Origin: Mucidula mucida
Taxonomy: Eukaryota; Basidiomycota; Agaricomycetes; Agaricales; Physalacriaceae
NCBI GenBank assembly: GCA_015501055.1
Contig: JADNYV010000832.1
Span: 1-14,678 of the forward strand
DNA: 14,678 nt
Direction: 5' to 3'
A program made the position numbers and the translations under genes. Below are positions 1-8,327 of the stretch, one piece after another; the stretch's first letter is position 1; each line of letters opens with the position of its first letter. The notes under the pieces are model-generated. The model ran no database searches. It was not told the origin of the DNA and was given only the letters and a program-made list of their open reading frames with translations.

Positions 1-390
1 TAAGTGTCCAACATTGGTACACAATTACATCTCTCCGTGTTACAAACAGCAAAATCCACTGCCAGTCTCATGATCGTCGTAAAGAACACTATCTGTGATG
101 CTTTCCTATAGAGCCATCATTCGGTTCATGCGTCATGCTTACGGTCGTCCGGACCACCCTTCGCTTTGTTATCAAGCTCATAGTTGAAGAATGTACGTTA
201 CGGCTTTGTCAAGATTTATCAAAAGGTGGGATGCATGCCAGTGTTCAATCGTTTCAGGACTCAAGTAGTATTTTTAGTCGGTTCTCGATCAACAGCAGAT
301 TAGTACAGTAAGTATTCGATCTGGGTTTCTCCTATCGGATGACGAAGAAAGCTGAGTTAGGCACTATTTAAACCTCTTGACTGAACGGTC

Positions 391-1086
391 ATGTCACTGT
401 ACTCGCGCCCATCGTTCCTCCAGCCCGCCATCTGCACTTCATCTCTGCCCGCCTTGGCGACTTTTTCTCTGCTCGTCTTTTCTGCTCTTGCCGTCTATCG
501 CTCGCTCGAACACACGCCTCTCAGCGTTTTACTCTCTTGTGCTTTCACCTGCGCCGTTATAATCATCATCATGTGCGTCGTGTTCCGCGCTCAAGCCTGA
601 ACCCCATCGCTAACACCTTATTCGTATAGGCGAGTAGTAAAAGCGGTAGCGACTTCGGTCATGGACATGGCTTTGCAGCCATCCGATGATTGCCCAAATC
701 GTATCGTCGAAGTACCGCGTCCCATCGGCCATCCTCTTCCAGCGCGCCCATTCCCTTTGCCCGTACCGACTTTGCCTAGAATTCAGCGCTCATCATCGTC
801 GGACAAGACACTCATCCCATCGACTGCAAAGGCGGTTCATCCAGACGAAGCGTTATTGAGGTTTGGCGAACGGCGAGGCGCCGATGGAGGGAATCTATGT
901 CAGCCAACTACCATCCTCCTTGATGCTGATTCAGGCGATGTGTGGATCCCTCGTATGGAGAACGAGGGGAGACTTCTGGCTCGTAGAATGGGGAGACGGG
1001 GAAACATTATAAGTGAGCAGGACCTCCTTCGCTCTCTGGAATCTGAAGAATCGATGGTTCTGTTGAATTCTATTCTGCATGTCTGA
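391..1086 (+). CDS. Hypothetical small membrane protein, two exons, 212 aa
   Basis: The gene has exon 1 at 391-572, an intron at 573-629 (57 nt, donor GTGCGT, branch-like CTAAC, acceptor TATAG) and exon 2 at 630-1086. The split codon at/g gives Met61, and removing the intron joins both halves in one frame of 212 aa ending ILHV. Residues about 20-36 and 44-65 are hydrophobic (the second contains AVIIII) and should form two membrane helices. The rest is a soluble tail: a Pro-rich stretch (about 80-110, with PLPARPFPLPVPTLP), a Ser-rich patch and an Arg/Glu-rich end. I do not recognise the family, and no catalytic motif is visible. The first ATG of the open frame was taken as start. It is convergent with the F-box relic to its right. 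The splice-restored frame and plausible membrane pair support a real gene; the function is unknown. Confidence 0.6.
573..629 (+). other. Intron in the small membrane protein gene
   Basis: This 57-nt GT-AG intron has donor GTGCGT, a CTAAC branch-like site about 17 nt before the end, and a TATAG acceptor. It contains an in-frame stop (TGA at 598-600), so without splicing the upstream frame would end there. Confidence 0.65.
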
Positions 1087-1206
1087 CTTCGCCAATTTAC
1101 CGTACAATTTATTTAAGGCGATACCTGTTTCCTTCGTTCCCGTTGTACCTATCTCAGTCACTGTCAATCTGAATCGAAATTGGCAATTTATGGAGAGCAG
1201 CAGTTC

Positions 1207-2014
1207 CTAACTATTTGTAAGTAATCCTAACCCTTCGTCGCTGACATCAACCCGGGCAGTTCGCACTCGACTGGCCTGAGAGATCTTGGCGTCGTCCATG
1301 ATCGACACGAACTCCGGCATTGTTTCCCCTCCAGGAGTGATCCTGATGGAAATGCAGTCTGCCCTTGGAAATAAGCGAATGAAAGTCTGCAGCGAGGGAC
1401 ACGTATAAATGGGATCACCCATGACGCCCTCTTCATTGAAATGGAAGATAAGGTGCAGAGGGAGAGCAGACGTGCCTCTATCCTTCTTTCCAGTCCCTTC
1501 CAATATTCAGCCTTCTCTGCGGGAGACCTCCATATCAAAGGATGGGCGGCTGGCTCTTCCTCGTCGATGTCGTCGCCGAAGGAATTGTCGCCAGAGGCAA
1601 CTAAAGGGATGGTAGTCCAGAGTCGAGGATCAGCCAAAGCCGTGGTGCGCAAGCGACGACAAATGAGAAGGAGAGGAGTATGGACACGATGCTTCCATGT
1701 GCGCGTTGGGAGAGGGCGATGTAATAGAGGAAGATCTCGCTCAGGACTTCTCCCGGAAGAGCGCGGACTGGCGAATAGGCAAGGAGGGACTTGTGTGTCT
1801 CGATAGAACAACGTAGACGCGTCTGCTCTGTGACTGCGTCGGAAATGAGTTGTTCAAGTTGTAGTTCGTCGTCCAGACTGTGTCGACGGGTTCCGAGCAC
1901 GGAGAGACGCTCGTCTAGCAGGCGGAGTGCCTCTTCATCCTTTAGAATTTTCTGCATCGTTCTGCTGTCACAAAGAAAGTTGGGGGGCACGAAGTCCGTG
2001 ATCCTAGGAGCTCT
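1207..2014 (-). pseudogene. Truncated, frameshifted F-box-like protein relic (copy B)
   Basis: Read on the minus strand from 2014, the translation gives a coiled-coil lead (around TMQKILKDEEALRLL), then an F-box-like motif (SPVRALPGEVLSEIF), then CRRLRTTALADPRLWTTIP, then DPIYTCPSLQTFIRLFPRA. The order matches the intact-looking parts of copy A at 2360-3995, so the two are tandem paralogues. Three faults are visible. A deletion of about 22 nt near 1700, between the F-box helix and CRRLR, changes the frame. A one-base deletion near 1485 changes it again. The frame then ends at 1207, with the whole leucine-rich C-terminal half missing. There is no ATG in the position equivalent to the copy A start. 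A donor/acceptor pair at 2055/2015 (GTAAGC...CAACAG, 41 nt) may be a former 5' intron. F-box proteins of this class are SCF ubiquitin-ligase substrate adaptors; this copy is unlikely to work. Confidence 0.75.
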
Positions 2015-2359
2015 CTGTTGAGAGAGACGTTCGCGAAGTGAGGAGCTCTGCTTACCTTTGATATTGAGATGTTGATGGTGGTGGTTCCTGGAAGAGGCGG
2101 CAAACCGGGTCCCATTGTCAACAAGTATACCATCGCTTGATCATATCGTCCCCTTTGACCCAATGAGTCTGACGGCGGATTGGTTTCTCTACTATATGGG
2201 CACGTCGAGGCATTATGTCCTTAGTCACTTGTTTGGCGTAGGCGTTTATCAAATTCACTTTCACTTTGACCCATCGCTTTGAGCAGAATGTACTGGTTAC
2301 GAAAAAACTTTGGGTGATATGTGAGACTACGACAAGAAATACACTACAGACAGGTATAC
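2015..2359. other. Spacer between the two F-box relics
   Basis: About 345 bp lie between the 5' end of copy B and the 3' end of copy A. It holds the possible 41-nt intron of copy B (2055-2015, minus strand). Open frames here begin at TTG or are short and resemble nothing I know. It probably contains the upstream region of copy B and the 3' end of copy A. Confidence 0.5.
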
Positions 2360-3995
2360 TCAATGCTCATACAAAATACGGATGTCAATACCCTCGTTCA
2401 CGAATGCCTTGAACATGGCCGCGTGCTCCTCCTTCATAATCTCATCGTTTTCTTTCTGGGTCACGAATACTACGATATTCACTTCTCTCAGCGTCGCAAT
2501 ACGATATCTCTCCACCTGATATGCAGAGCGCGAGTGGATCAGCCCCTCCACCATATTCAACTGCTGTGGACTTGTCCCAACCCAGAGAACCGTCAACGCT
2601 GGTAACGGACGATTTGGACCACCAGTGGAAAGTAAGTCCAGGAGTGACTTCCGAGTGGGTCCGCCCCGTAGTTCCCCTTCACCATCGGTGGACAGGTTAA
2701 GCTGAAGGTGAACGAGTGCCTTTTGCGTTGTAAGCATGTCCGCCAGCCGTTCGTAGTCGACTCTGCATCCACAAAACACAAGCTGCGTCAGCATGCAACC
2801 AGACCGCCTAAGGAAGTCCAGGGTACTTGGACGAGGCCATTTCTCGGCCCAATCGCCCACATACGACAGAGAAAGCAGGGACGGGAGTGTCAGATATCGA
2901 AAGACCAGATTGCTGTCCGCAGAAGTAAAGTGGAACATTGAAAGATCCTATGGATTACGTCGCGAAGGGTTCCGCCAGAGTGAGTGATGGAGATGTGATC
3001 GACTTTGAGTTCTTCGAGGAGCGGTGCGCGATCCAAAAGGCTCAAAACATCCTCAAGAGATATGGTATGTAGAATTTGAAAACTACGCAGTCGATGCCCC
3101 GCAGTCGGTGCATCAATGAACCACTGATTGATATCCAATGAGTTCACTTCTAGCACTTCAACGTTCGGAATGGCGGATCAAATCTTTCGCCTGAACACTC
3201 CGTCGTCGACCTTGACTCGGGCGGTATAAACTCCGCCTGCATGGGGAATATCGGCATCGTCCATGATTGCATTGAGCCTTGGACTCCGATGAAGGAATGG
3301 AGTCTCCATGTGGAGGGAGTTCGCACGTGGGAACAGGCGGATGAATGTCTGTAGCGAAAGAATCGCGTAAATGGGGTCGCCGATGTCGAAAACATCGACG
3401 TGGAGGAGAAGCTGCAAAGGAAGTGCAGATGTTCGCTCAATCACGCTTTGCAAGGCGTTCCAATACGTAGCCCTCTCCTCAGGCGACTCCGATAACAAAG
3501 GATGGACTTGTCCTCGCCGCCAGAACCAATCAAAGGGATGGTGGTCCAGAGCCGCGGATCAGCCAACGCGGTAGAACGCCATCGACGGCAAACGCTAAGG
3601 ATAGGTGTATGGATGCGGTGATATGCAACGATCTCTTCGAAAACATTTTCCTGTGCGGTCTGGGAAAGGGCATTATAATCGAGGAAAATCTCGCTCAGGA
3701 CCTCTGTTGGGAGAGCTTGGACTGGCGAGTGACCTAGGAGAGCTTTACGAGTCGCAATAGAGCAGCCAAGCCGCGTCTTCTCTGCGACTGCGTCGGAAAT
3801 GAGTCGTTCGACGCAGGCCAGCTCGTCCTTGAGGCATCGTTGGCGCGATTCGAGCCCGGACAAATTTTGGTTCATTGAAGAAAGTGCCTTTTCATCAACG
3901 AGGAGTAGCTCTACGATTTTCTCCATCGTTGGTGTGTCACGAAGCAAGTCGGCGGGCACGACGTCGGAGTCCGTGAGGCTCTGGCGAGAGTTCAT
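2360..3995 (-). pseudogene. F-box-like / leucine-rich protein, broken by frameshifts and a stop (copy A)
   Basis: Starting at ATG 3995 the product has an N-terminal coiled coil (residues about 24-75), an F-box-like motif (SPVQALPTEVLSEIF), the conserved CRRWRSTALADPRLWTTI block, then leucine-rich repeat-like segments (LLEELKVDHISI, LTLPSLLSLSYVGDW, LVFCGCRVDYERLADML) down to the stop at 2360. Full length would be about 545 aa, usual for agaric F-box/LRR adaptors that present substrates to an SCF ubiquitin ligase. Three breaks are visible. A one-base deletion near 3507 follows GSGGED, and the frame resumes as HPLLSESPEERATYW. A TGA at 3180-3178 lies inside otherwise continuous homology (before SAIPNVEVLEVNSLD). 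A second one-base deletion lies near 2938. Upstream, GTAAGC and TCGTAG signals near 4048-4003 may mark a 5'-UTR intron. Sequence error cannot be excluded for the single-base events, but the stop argues for a pseudogene. Confidence 0.75.
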
Positions 3996-5054
3996 CGCGT
4001 TGGCTTACTACGATTGAGTGAGGCAAGTTCAGAGAGGTCATAGTCTGGCTTACTTTTTTTCGCACAGTGGTGGTTGTGGTTACTGTATAGTTTTAAGTTT
4101 ATTGCCGGACTAGAACTGCTGTTCCCCATCCCGATTGGGACGTCACGTGAAGGCCTAACAGCGCCAAAGAACGCGCGTAGCGCTAATCAGTGCCTGTTGA
4201 CACTACGTTCAAGAGTACTCTTCAATTATATCCCCGTTCAAGTAAAACACCTCAGGTTCCTTCTGTAATCGAAGATTCGATATTCTCCGTTCCCATCACC
4301 GTTCACGTCGACTTTCCCTGACCAAGGAGCTCTAAATTTCCATCGCTCAAGGCCAGCTTTAGCTATCGACTCTCCACTAGCCAGCTCACGTATCCTACAG
4401 CCCGCTCCCGATCCCTTCTCACATCCCATCAAGGCCATCTGTTCCACTTTTGGTGCGTGATTACAACTTCAAGGTGGGAAATCTATAGCTGAACTCTGTC
4501 TTGGCTTAGGCTTCCAAAGGCATATTCGTCGCTGGTGAGCAGTATGTCATGTCGCGCAAGGTGCCACGGGATGTACTGGCAAGATATATGCAGGTAGCAG
4601 ACCCCACCTACACTACACAGCGCCCTGGGCATAACAACTGAACACCTCTGTGACATGCTCGTCTGATCAAACGCCACAAAACTTTGGTCAAGCTACATCG
4701 ACAGGTCCCGTCCGAGTTGTTGATGATGAAACAGTGATCAATAACAACGAGTGTGGGAAAATTATGCGATCGCACCTTGCTCTCTACGACGACCGCTTTC
4801 GAACTCGCCAGACTACTAGAGCTTAAACGTCTCCTTCTCTACGGGTACTCTCGTGATCCGTTTTCATTATATCGACCCTGAGCACACACTTGGACCCTCT
4901 CCCTTCTGGCCCCATGGGCGCGTTCCAGGCTCCCGACACTCCACGAAATTTGCGCACTATCATTGGGTCCTTTGATGGGCTAGACATATCGAGATTGGCT
5001 TAATGCCTCACGCGCGCCCATTTTTTCTACAAACCTTTCCAACCTACCACCACC
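3996..5054. other. Gene-poor stretch upstream of the COX gene
   Basis: I see no gene that I can support here. Two short minus-strand open frames exist. One (about 4438 down to 4238) encodes a Gly/Arg-rich segment following a possible AACAG acceptor. The other runs from about 4677 down to 4483. Neither matches a family I know. The last 60 bases before the COX ATG are pyrimidine-rich with a CCACCACC leader, as expected for a fungal 5' UTR. Confidence 0.4.
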
Positions 5055-5783
5055 ATGAGCATGCTCGCGCGACGATGCATGGCGACCCTCGCCGCGGATG
5101 TCCGAAGCGCGTCTGCTGCTGCTTCCAAGGCTCCTCGCGTTCCCGTCGCCGAGATTCCGCAGAAATGGCGCTCCATGTCGTCGGAGGAGCACCGCGCGGT
5201 GCGCAAGGAAATTGAAGAGACTATGAAGACTGACTGGAAACTCCTTGGAGACGACGTGAAGCGTGCTGGTGCGTGAGGATTTCCCGCACATTCTTTGTGC
5301 TGACCGGATGTTTGTTAGCGTACTACGTCTCATTTGGACCCCACGGCGCCCGTACTCCTGTGTCGGCACCAGGCGAAGGCAAGAAGGTAAGCAATTTTAC
5401 ATCGTGCTGCGTCAAAGGCTGGTCTTATATCCTATTAGATCCTGCTCGGTGTTGCCATCTGTCTAGGTATCGCTGGCGTTCTTCAAGTCGCTATCAATAT
5501 GATCGGTACGTCGTCCAATAGCGATAAACTAAGGTACTTTGATTGATTGACGCTTCTTCCCCTCGTTTCAGCTCCACCTGCACCGAGGACAATGACCAGC
5601 GAGTGGCAGAAGGCCAGTAACGAGCGTGCGCTGGAACAGAAGATGAATCCGATTACTGGTGAGTATCTCGACTATTTGTTTTTCCTGTCCTTCATGATTC
5701 TTTTTCGCTGACCCTAATACTAAACCTCGTCAGGTATCACATCGGAGGACTACAAAGGCAAAGGCTTCGTCCAATCAAAATAG
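5055..5783 (+). CDS. COX4: Cytochrome c oxidase subunit IV family (yeast Cox5 type), mitochondrial, 161 aa
   Basis: There are five exons: 5055-5268, 5319-5386, 5439-5505, 5572-5658 and 5734-5783. Their GT-AG introns are 50, 52, 66 and 75 nt, and all junctions restore frame. The spliced product starts with an Arg/Ala/Ser-rich mitochondrial presequence (about residues 1-28). Family landmarks follow: IPQKW, DWKLLGDDVKRAAYYVSFG, PHGAR, one membrane helix (ILLGVAICLGIAGVLQVAI, about 95-113), PRTMTSEWQKASNERA and the C-terminal KGKGFVQSK. This nuclear-encoded subunit of respiratory complex IV sits in the inner mitochondrial membrane and supports assembly and regulation of the catalytic core. Yeast Cox5a/b are of similar length (about 150 aa). 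The start at 5055 follows CCACCACC and is the first ATG giving a targeting peptide; an ATG at 5061 is a possible alternative. No damage is visible. The symbol is a family name; fungi also use COX5 or cox5. Confidence 0.93.
5269..5318 (+). other. COX gene intron 1
   Basis: This 50-nt intron (GTGCGT...TTAG) is in phase 1. Removal creates the conserved KRAAYYVSFG junction. Confidence 0.9.
5387..5438 (+). other. COX gene intron 2
   Basis: This 52-nt phase-0 intron (GTAAGC...ATTAG) lies just before the membrane-helix exon. Confidence 0.88.
5506..5571 (+). other. COX gene intron 3
   Basis: This 66-nt phase-1 intron (GTACGT...TTTCAG) joins INMI to APPAPRT. Confidence 0.9.
5659..5733 (+). other. 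COX gene intron 4
   Basis: This 75-nt phase-1 intron (GTGAGT...GTCAG) has a TACTAAAC-like branch region. It joins NPIT to GITSEDYKG. Confidence 0.9.
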
Positions 5784-5794
5784 ATCGGTATCAC

Positions 5795-6830
5795 ACTCAG
5801 CAATAATGATATTTGATCCCAGTTTTCTCTGATTCTGAACCACCGTATTGGATCCAAGAGCTTTATCGCCCAGATCGTGGCGGGTTCCCGGAATATCCTG
5901 ATAGCAGGGCGCCGCCGAGCCACCCGTGATCTTCGCTTGAATTCTGTATATCCAGTTTGCTCACATTGCCGTGGACACGACACTGTCTTCGGTGCAACCA
6001 AGACCACCCTTCTACGAGACCTCTTTGATGGGGGCCTGAATCTCATGGGACGACGCTGTGTTCTGAGTACGCCCAACTACGTTGACGACGGGCATCTAGG
6101 GTAGCGACGCGGGAAGAGAGACTATTGTAGGGTGTTACTTTATCAGACAGACCACCGAGAACACCGACGTGAGCTTTCCATTGAGGGAAGGAATGAAGCC
6201 TTGCCGGCGGCATCACAACTAGGTTATCGTTAGAGGGAGCTTTGTCAGTGTTTGAGTGGAAGTGGCGGCGTGAACGGCGCTCGTTTGACGCCTCGTAGAA
6301 AACGGGCGGGAGCGGCTTTCGGCGGGGAGATATACACTTTCCTGGCGACAAGCATCACCCTTCAACAAGGCGATGAGGAAACCTAACGATGCAGATTTAC
6401 TAACGACACACAGACACCGTTGAAACCGAGAATGGACTCGACGTGACAACGTACTCGGCACCAACTGCTCCCTACGGAATAGAAGACGTATCGCCTTCAC
6501 CGTAAACGGCGGTTTACTTGCCAAAGTCTCCCCTCCGGGTCAAAAGGTACTTACTTAGTTCTGCCTCACTTTGTATTTATATACGCGTTCCCGAATCGAG
6601 TTATATAAACAAAAATCAGTTCTCCATCCCCTTTTCGAACTAGATGCTTCACATAAAAATCATGGGACAAATCTCTGTGGCGTACCCGAGGTCGCCTTCT
6701 CACTTACAGCTCCTCAAAGACGACGTATGTTTATTTCAATGTGTACTGCGCACTGGAGTGTTACGGAATATTAGATATAGGTGGCGGTCGGATAGCGCCC
6801 ACACAAAACATGAGGTGGGAGAATCTTACC
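5795..6830 (-). pseudogene. Decayed glyceraldehyde-3-phosphate dehydrogenase (GAPDH) copy
   Basis: Minus-strand translation in shifting frames follows GAPDH order. LIFRNT (about 6774-6757) resembles the N-terminal IVFRNAL. TAVYGEGDTSSIP-stop-GAVGAEYVV (6513-6445) resembles the IPWG.VGAEYVVES region, with the Trp codon now TAG (6474-6472). ALLKGDA (from 6371) resembles AHLKGGAKK, followed by nucleotide similarity to the KVIISAPSADAPMF coding stretch. About 6211-6170 resembles the coding sequence of VGKVIPSLNGKLT. VVNVVGRTQNTASSHEIQAP (from 6089) plus GLGCTEDSVVST resembles VVDLTVRL..ASYDEIKAAI and GILGYTEDQVVST. WF..REN near 5835 resembles the C-terminal WYDNEWGY. Roughly 200 bp are missing between the GVN and AVGK blocks, which removes the catalytic Cys (SCTTNC). 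Further in-frame stops lie at 6516-6514 and 6014-6012. It abuts the COX gene tail to tail. I am fairly sure of the family and sure that it is non-functional; both outer limits are approximate. Confidence 0.75.
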
Positions 6831-7252
6831 GCCCATCGACTGGCGCTCTAGGTATCTTGGTATTCAAAAAACCAGTTCTGGTTTCCTGAGAGTATTGTAC
6901 CTTCCTGGTAACTGGCCCTCTACAAGCTACCGTAGACATGAGCCCGGAGTTCCTATTCGAACGTTACTGTTGTTCATCAACGCCCACGCCGTCTGGGAAA
7001 AAGCTCACAACTGGGGCGAGCCTCTCTGCGTACATCAATCAAAGGCGTATGAAATTCGGAAGAAGGCGCAAGTCAGATGAGCATATACGTTCCTTGTCCT
7101 AGTTTTTGGGACCTGTAAGCGATAAACAGCGATCATGAGCCCCCCCACGAACGATGCACGTACCTGTGAAGATCTATACTGAAACTTGTTCAAGATGTGA
7201 ATTTCTTTCTGCGTTCCTCCACCTGACGCGATAAGATTATGCATTCCTGCAG

Positions 7253-7261
7253 GCTGGCCGG
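7253..7261 (+). repeat. Target-site duplication, left copy
   Basis: The sequence GCTGGCCGG directly abuts the left end of the element and is identical to 8319-8327. Confidence 0.85.
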
Positions 7262-7474
7262 TAGGCTCGTGACCAGCTCACTTCGCACGTGGCTGCGCTG
7301 ATCACTCTTGCGAAGCGGCTGGAAACAAATGAGCCCGATTTGGCGGATGCTGCCAAATCAGCCACCGCACTTTTCCTCGACAAACCACTTTTCTCCCCCA
7401 AAAAAGTAAAAAGTTCAAGAAATGAAAAGTCGTTTTTTCGTCGTTCTGAGTCGAACGCCAATAACCGGAAAATA
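7262..7474 (+). repeat. Left terminal inverted repeat
   Basis: This is about 213 bp and pairs with 8102-8318. By eye it differs by scattered substitutions and a few small indels, with the best-kept blocks at 7300-7320 and 7395-7462. Confidence 0.9.
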
Positions 7475-7709
7475 GATTTTTTTTCTGAATTTTCGAATGT
7501 GGTCGATTTTGAGCAGACAGGACTTAAGGGGATTGGGCAATCAAGGCAGACTTGTCTTAGCACTAACACTTTCCGGAGACGGTGAACTCGTCTGGCTACG
7601 TGCCGGCGAGTTCGAAGGCGCATAAGCGCGAGCGAAACAGTTTGCTCGTTTCGCGGCCGTCAACTACTGCAACACTAGGTATGAATTTTACAATTTTATC
7701 GTGTTACTT

Positions 7710-8057
7710 CTAATGGTTTTGTGCCCGTGCAGTGCGAAGCCGGTCTTCAATTTCCTTTTGTCGTGCCGCTGCCTCTGCCTCAAACAGAGACGCGTCTCGC
7801 TGGCGGATCTCTTCTGGGGTCATCTTCTCCTTCTGCTTCTTCTTTCGCGGAGCCGTTGTCCGCACCGCTATATCGTTCGGGTTCAATTTTGGCCGTGAAG
7901 AACCAGACGCCGAGCCAGGTACGGGACCGGGTGTTAGACAAGACGTTGACGCGGACACCAGAGGTTGGGATGAGCTGAAAATGAGTGCAGGACCAGAAAC
8001 AAGACGACTTAGAGGAAGGTGGCTTTGACGGAGCTGACATCGATCGGTTCGATGCAA
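7710..8057 (-). CDS. Small charged ORF carried inside the transposon
   Basis: This is an open frame of 115 aa from ATG 8057, ending at 7710 inside the element interior. The C-terminal half is strongly charged and helical: RKKKQKEKMTPEEIRQR, then DASLFEAEAAARQKEIEDRL, which would form a coiled coil. The N-terminal half is Ser/Pro-rich and less protein-like. An alternative start at ATG 8040 (MSAPSKPPSSK) joined to the main frame by removal of a very short intron is possible. A TATA-like box lies upstream (8099-8092). It does not resemble a transposase. It may be a captured host gene fragment, as in Pack-MULEs, or an accessory ORF of the element family. A plus-strand intron-like signal at 7679-7735 competes with this reading. 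Confidence 0.4.
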   Translation of the reverse strand: MHRTDRCQLRQSHLPLSRLVSGPALIFSSSQPLVSASTSCLTPGPVPGSASGSSRPKLNPNDIAVRTTAPRKKKQKEKMTPEEIRQRDASLFEAEAAARQKEIEDRLRTARAQNH

Positions 8058-8091
8058 GTTATGACGAGTACTAAGTAGTCAGAAATTTTCT

Positions 8092-8099
8092 ATATAAAA
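8092..8099 (-). promoter_or_regulatory. TATA-like box for the transposon ORF
   Basis: On the minus strand the sequence reads TTTTATATAG, just inside the right inverted repeat, about 35-50 bp upstream of ATGs at 8057 and 8040. The position suits a promoter for the internal ORF, but A/T-rich runs are easy to find by chance. Confidence 0.3.
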
Positions 8100-8101
8100 A
8101 G

Positions 8102-8318
8102 TATTTTCTGGCTATTGGCGTTCGACTCAGAACGACGAAAAAACGACTTTCCATTTCTTGAACTTTTTACTTTTTTGTGGGAGAAAAATGGTTCGTCGAG
8201 GAAAAGTGCGCTGGCTGGATTGGCAGCATCCGCCAAATCGGGAACAAGTGGGACCAGCCGCTTCGCAAAAAGTGATCAGCGCAGCCACGTGGTTGCGAAG
8301 CGGATGGACCCGAGCCTA
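8102..8318 (-). repeat. Right terminal inverted repeat
   Basis: This is about 217 bp and is the reverse complement of 7262-7474. The inner end is marked by TATTTTC, which pairs with GAAAATA at the inner end of the left arm. Confidence 0.9.
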
Positions 8319-8327
8319 GCTGGCCGG
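8319..8327 (+). repeat. Target-site duplication, right copy
   Basis: The sequence GCTGGCCGG directly follows the right end of the element. On the minus strand it lies inside the codons for ATGQ of the interrupted gene. Confidence 0.85.

Larger units (their letters stand above)
7262..8318. mobile_element. Non-autonomous Mutator-like (MULE-type) DNA transposon, 1,057 bp
   Basis: The element starts TAGGCTCG and ends CGAGCCTA. It has long terminal inverted repeats (7262-7474 and 8102-8318) that match along almost their whole length, including CACGTGGCTGCGCTGATCAC and GTTCTGAGTCGAACGCCAAT, each in opposite orientation. It is flanked by identical 9-bp direct repeats GCTGGCCGG (7253-7261 and 8319-8327). 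Long inverted repeats with 8-11 bp target duplications are typical of Mutator-like elements; hAT elements have 8 bp and short ends. No transposase is visible, so the element must rely on another copy. The intact target duplication and well-preserved arms suggest a fairly recent insertion. The superfamily call is inferred from structure only. Confidence 0.82.

Noticed and set aside
365..372. TATTTAAA as a TATA box for the membrane-protein gene
   Set aside because: It lies only about 19 bases before the ATG, too close for a usual TATA-to-transcript-start distance followed by a leader.
2360..3995. Programmed frameshifting to explain the broken F-box frames
   Set aside because: There are no slippery heptamers at the shift points, and an additional in-frame stop is present; decay or sequence error is simpler.
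6043..6351. Open frame of 102 codons on the minus strand
   Set aside because: It begins at a TTG codon and runs across several GAPDH-derived blocks in a different frame; it is a chance frame through the pseudogene.
6219..6524. Open frame of 101 codons on the minus strand starting like a mitochondrial protein
   Set aside because: Its start codon is TTG, and the sequence is out of frame with the GAPDH similarity at the same place.
6644..6889. Plus-strand mini-gene with an apparent GTATGT...TATAG intron at 6725-6780
   Set aside because: The product would be about 25 residues, and the region is better explained as the antisense of the GAPDH pseudogene (LIFRNT block at 6774-6757).
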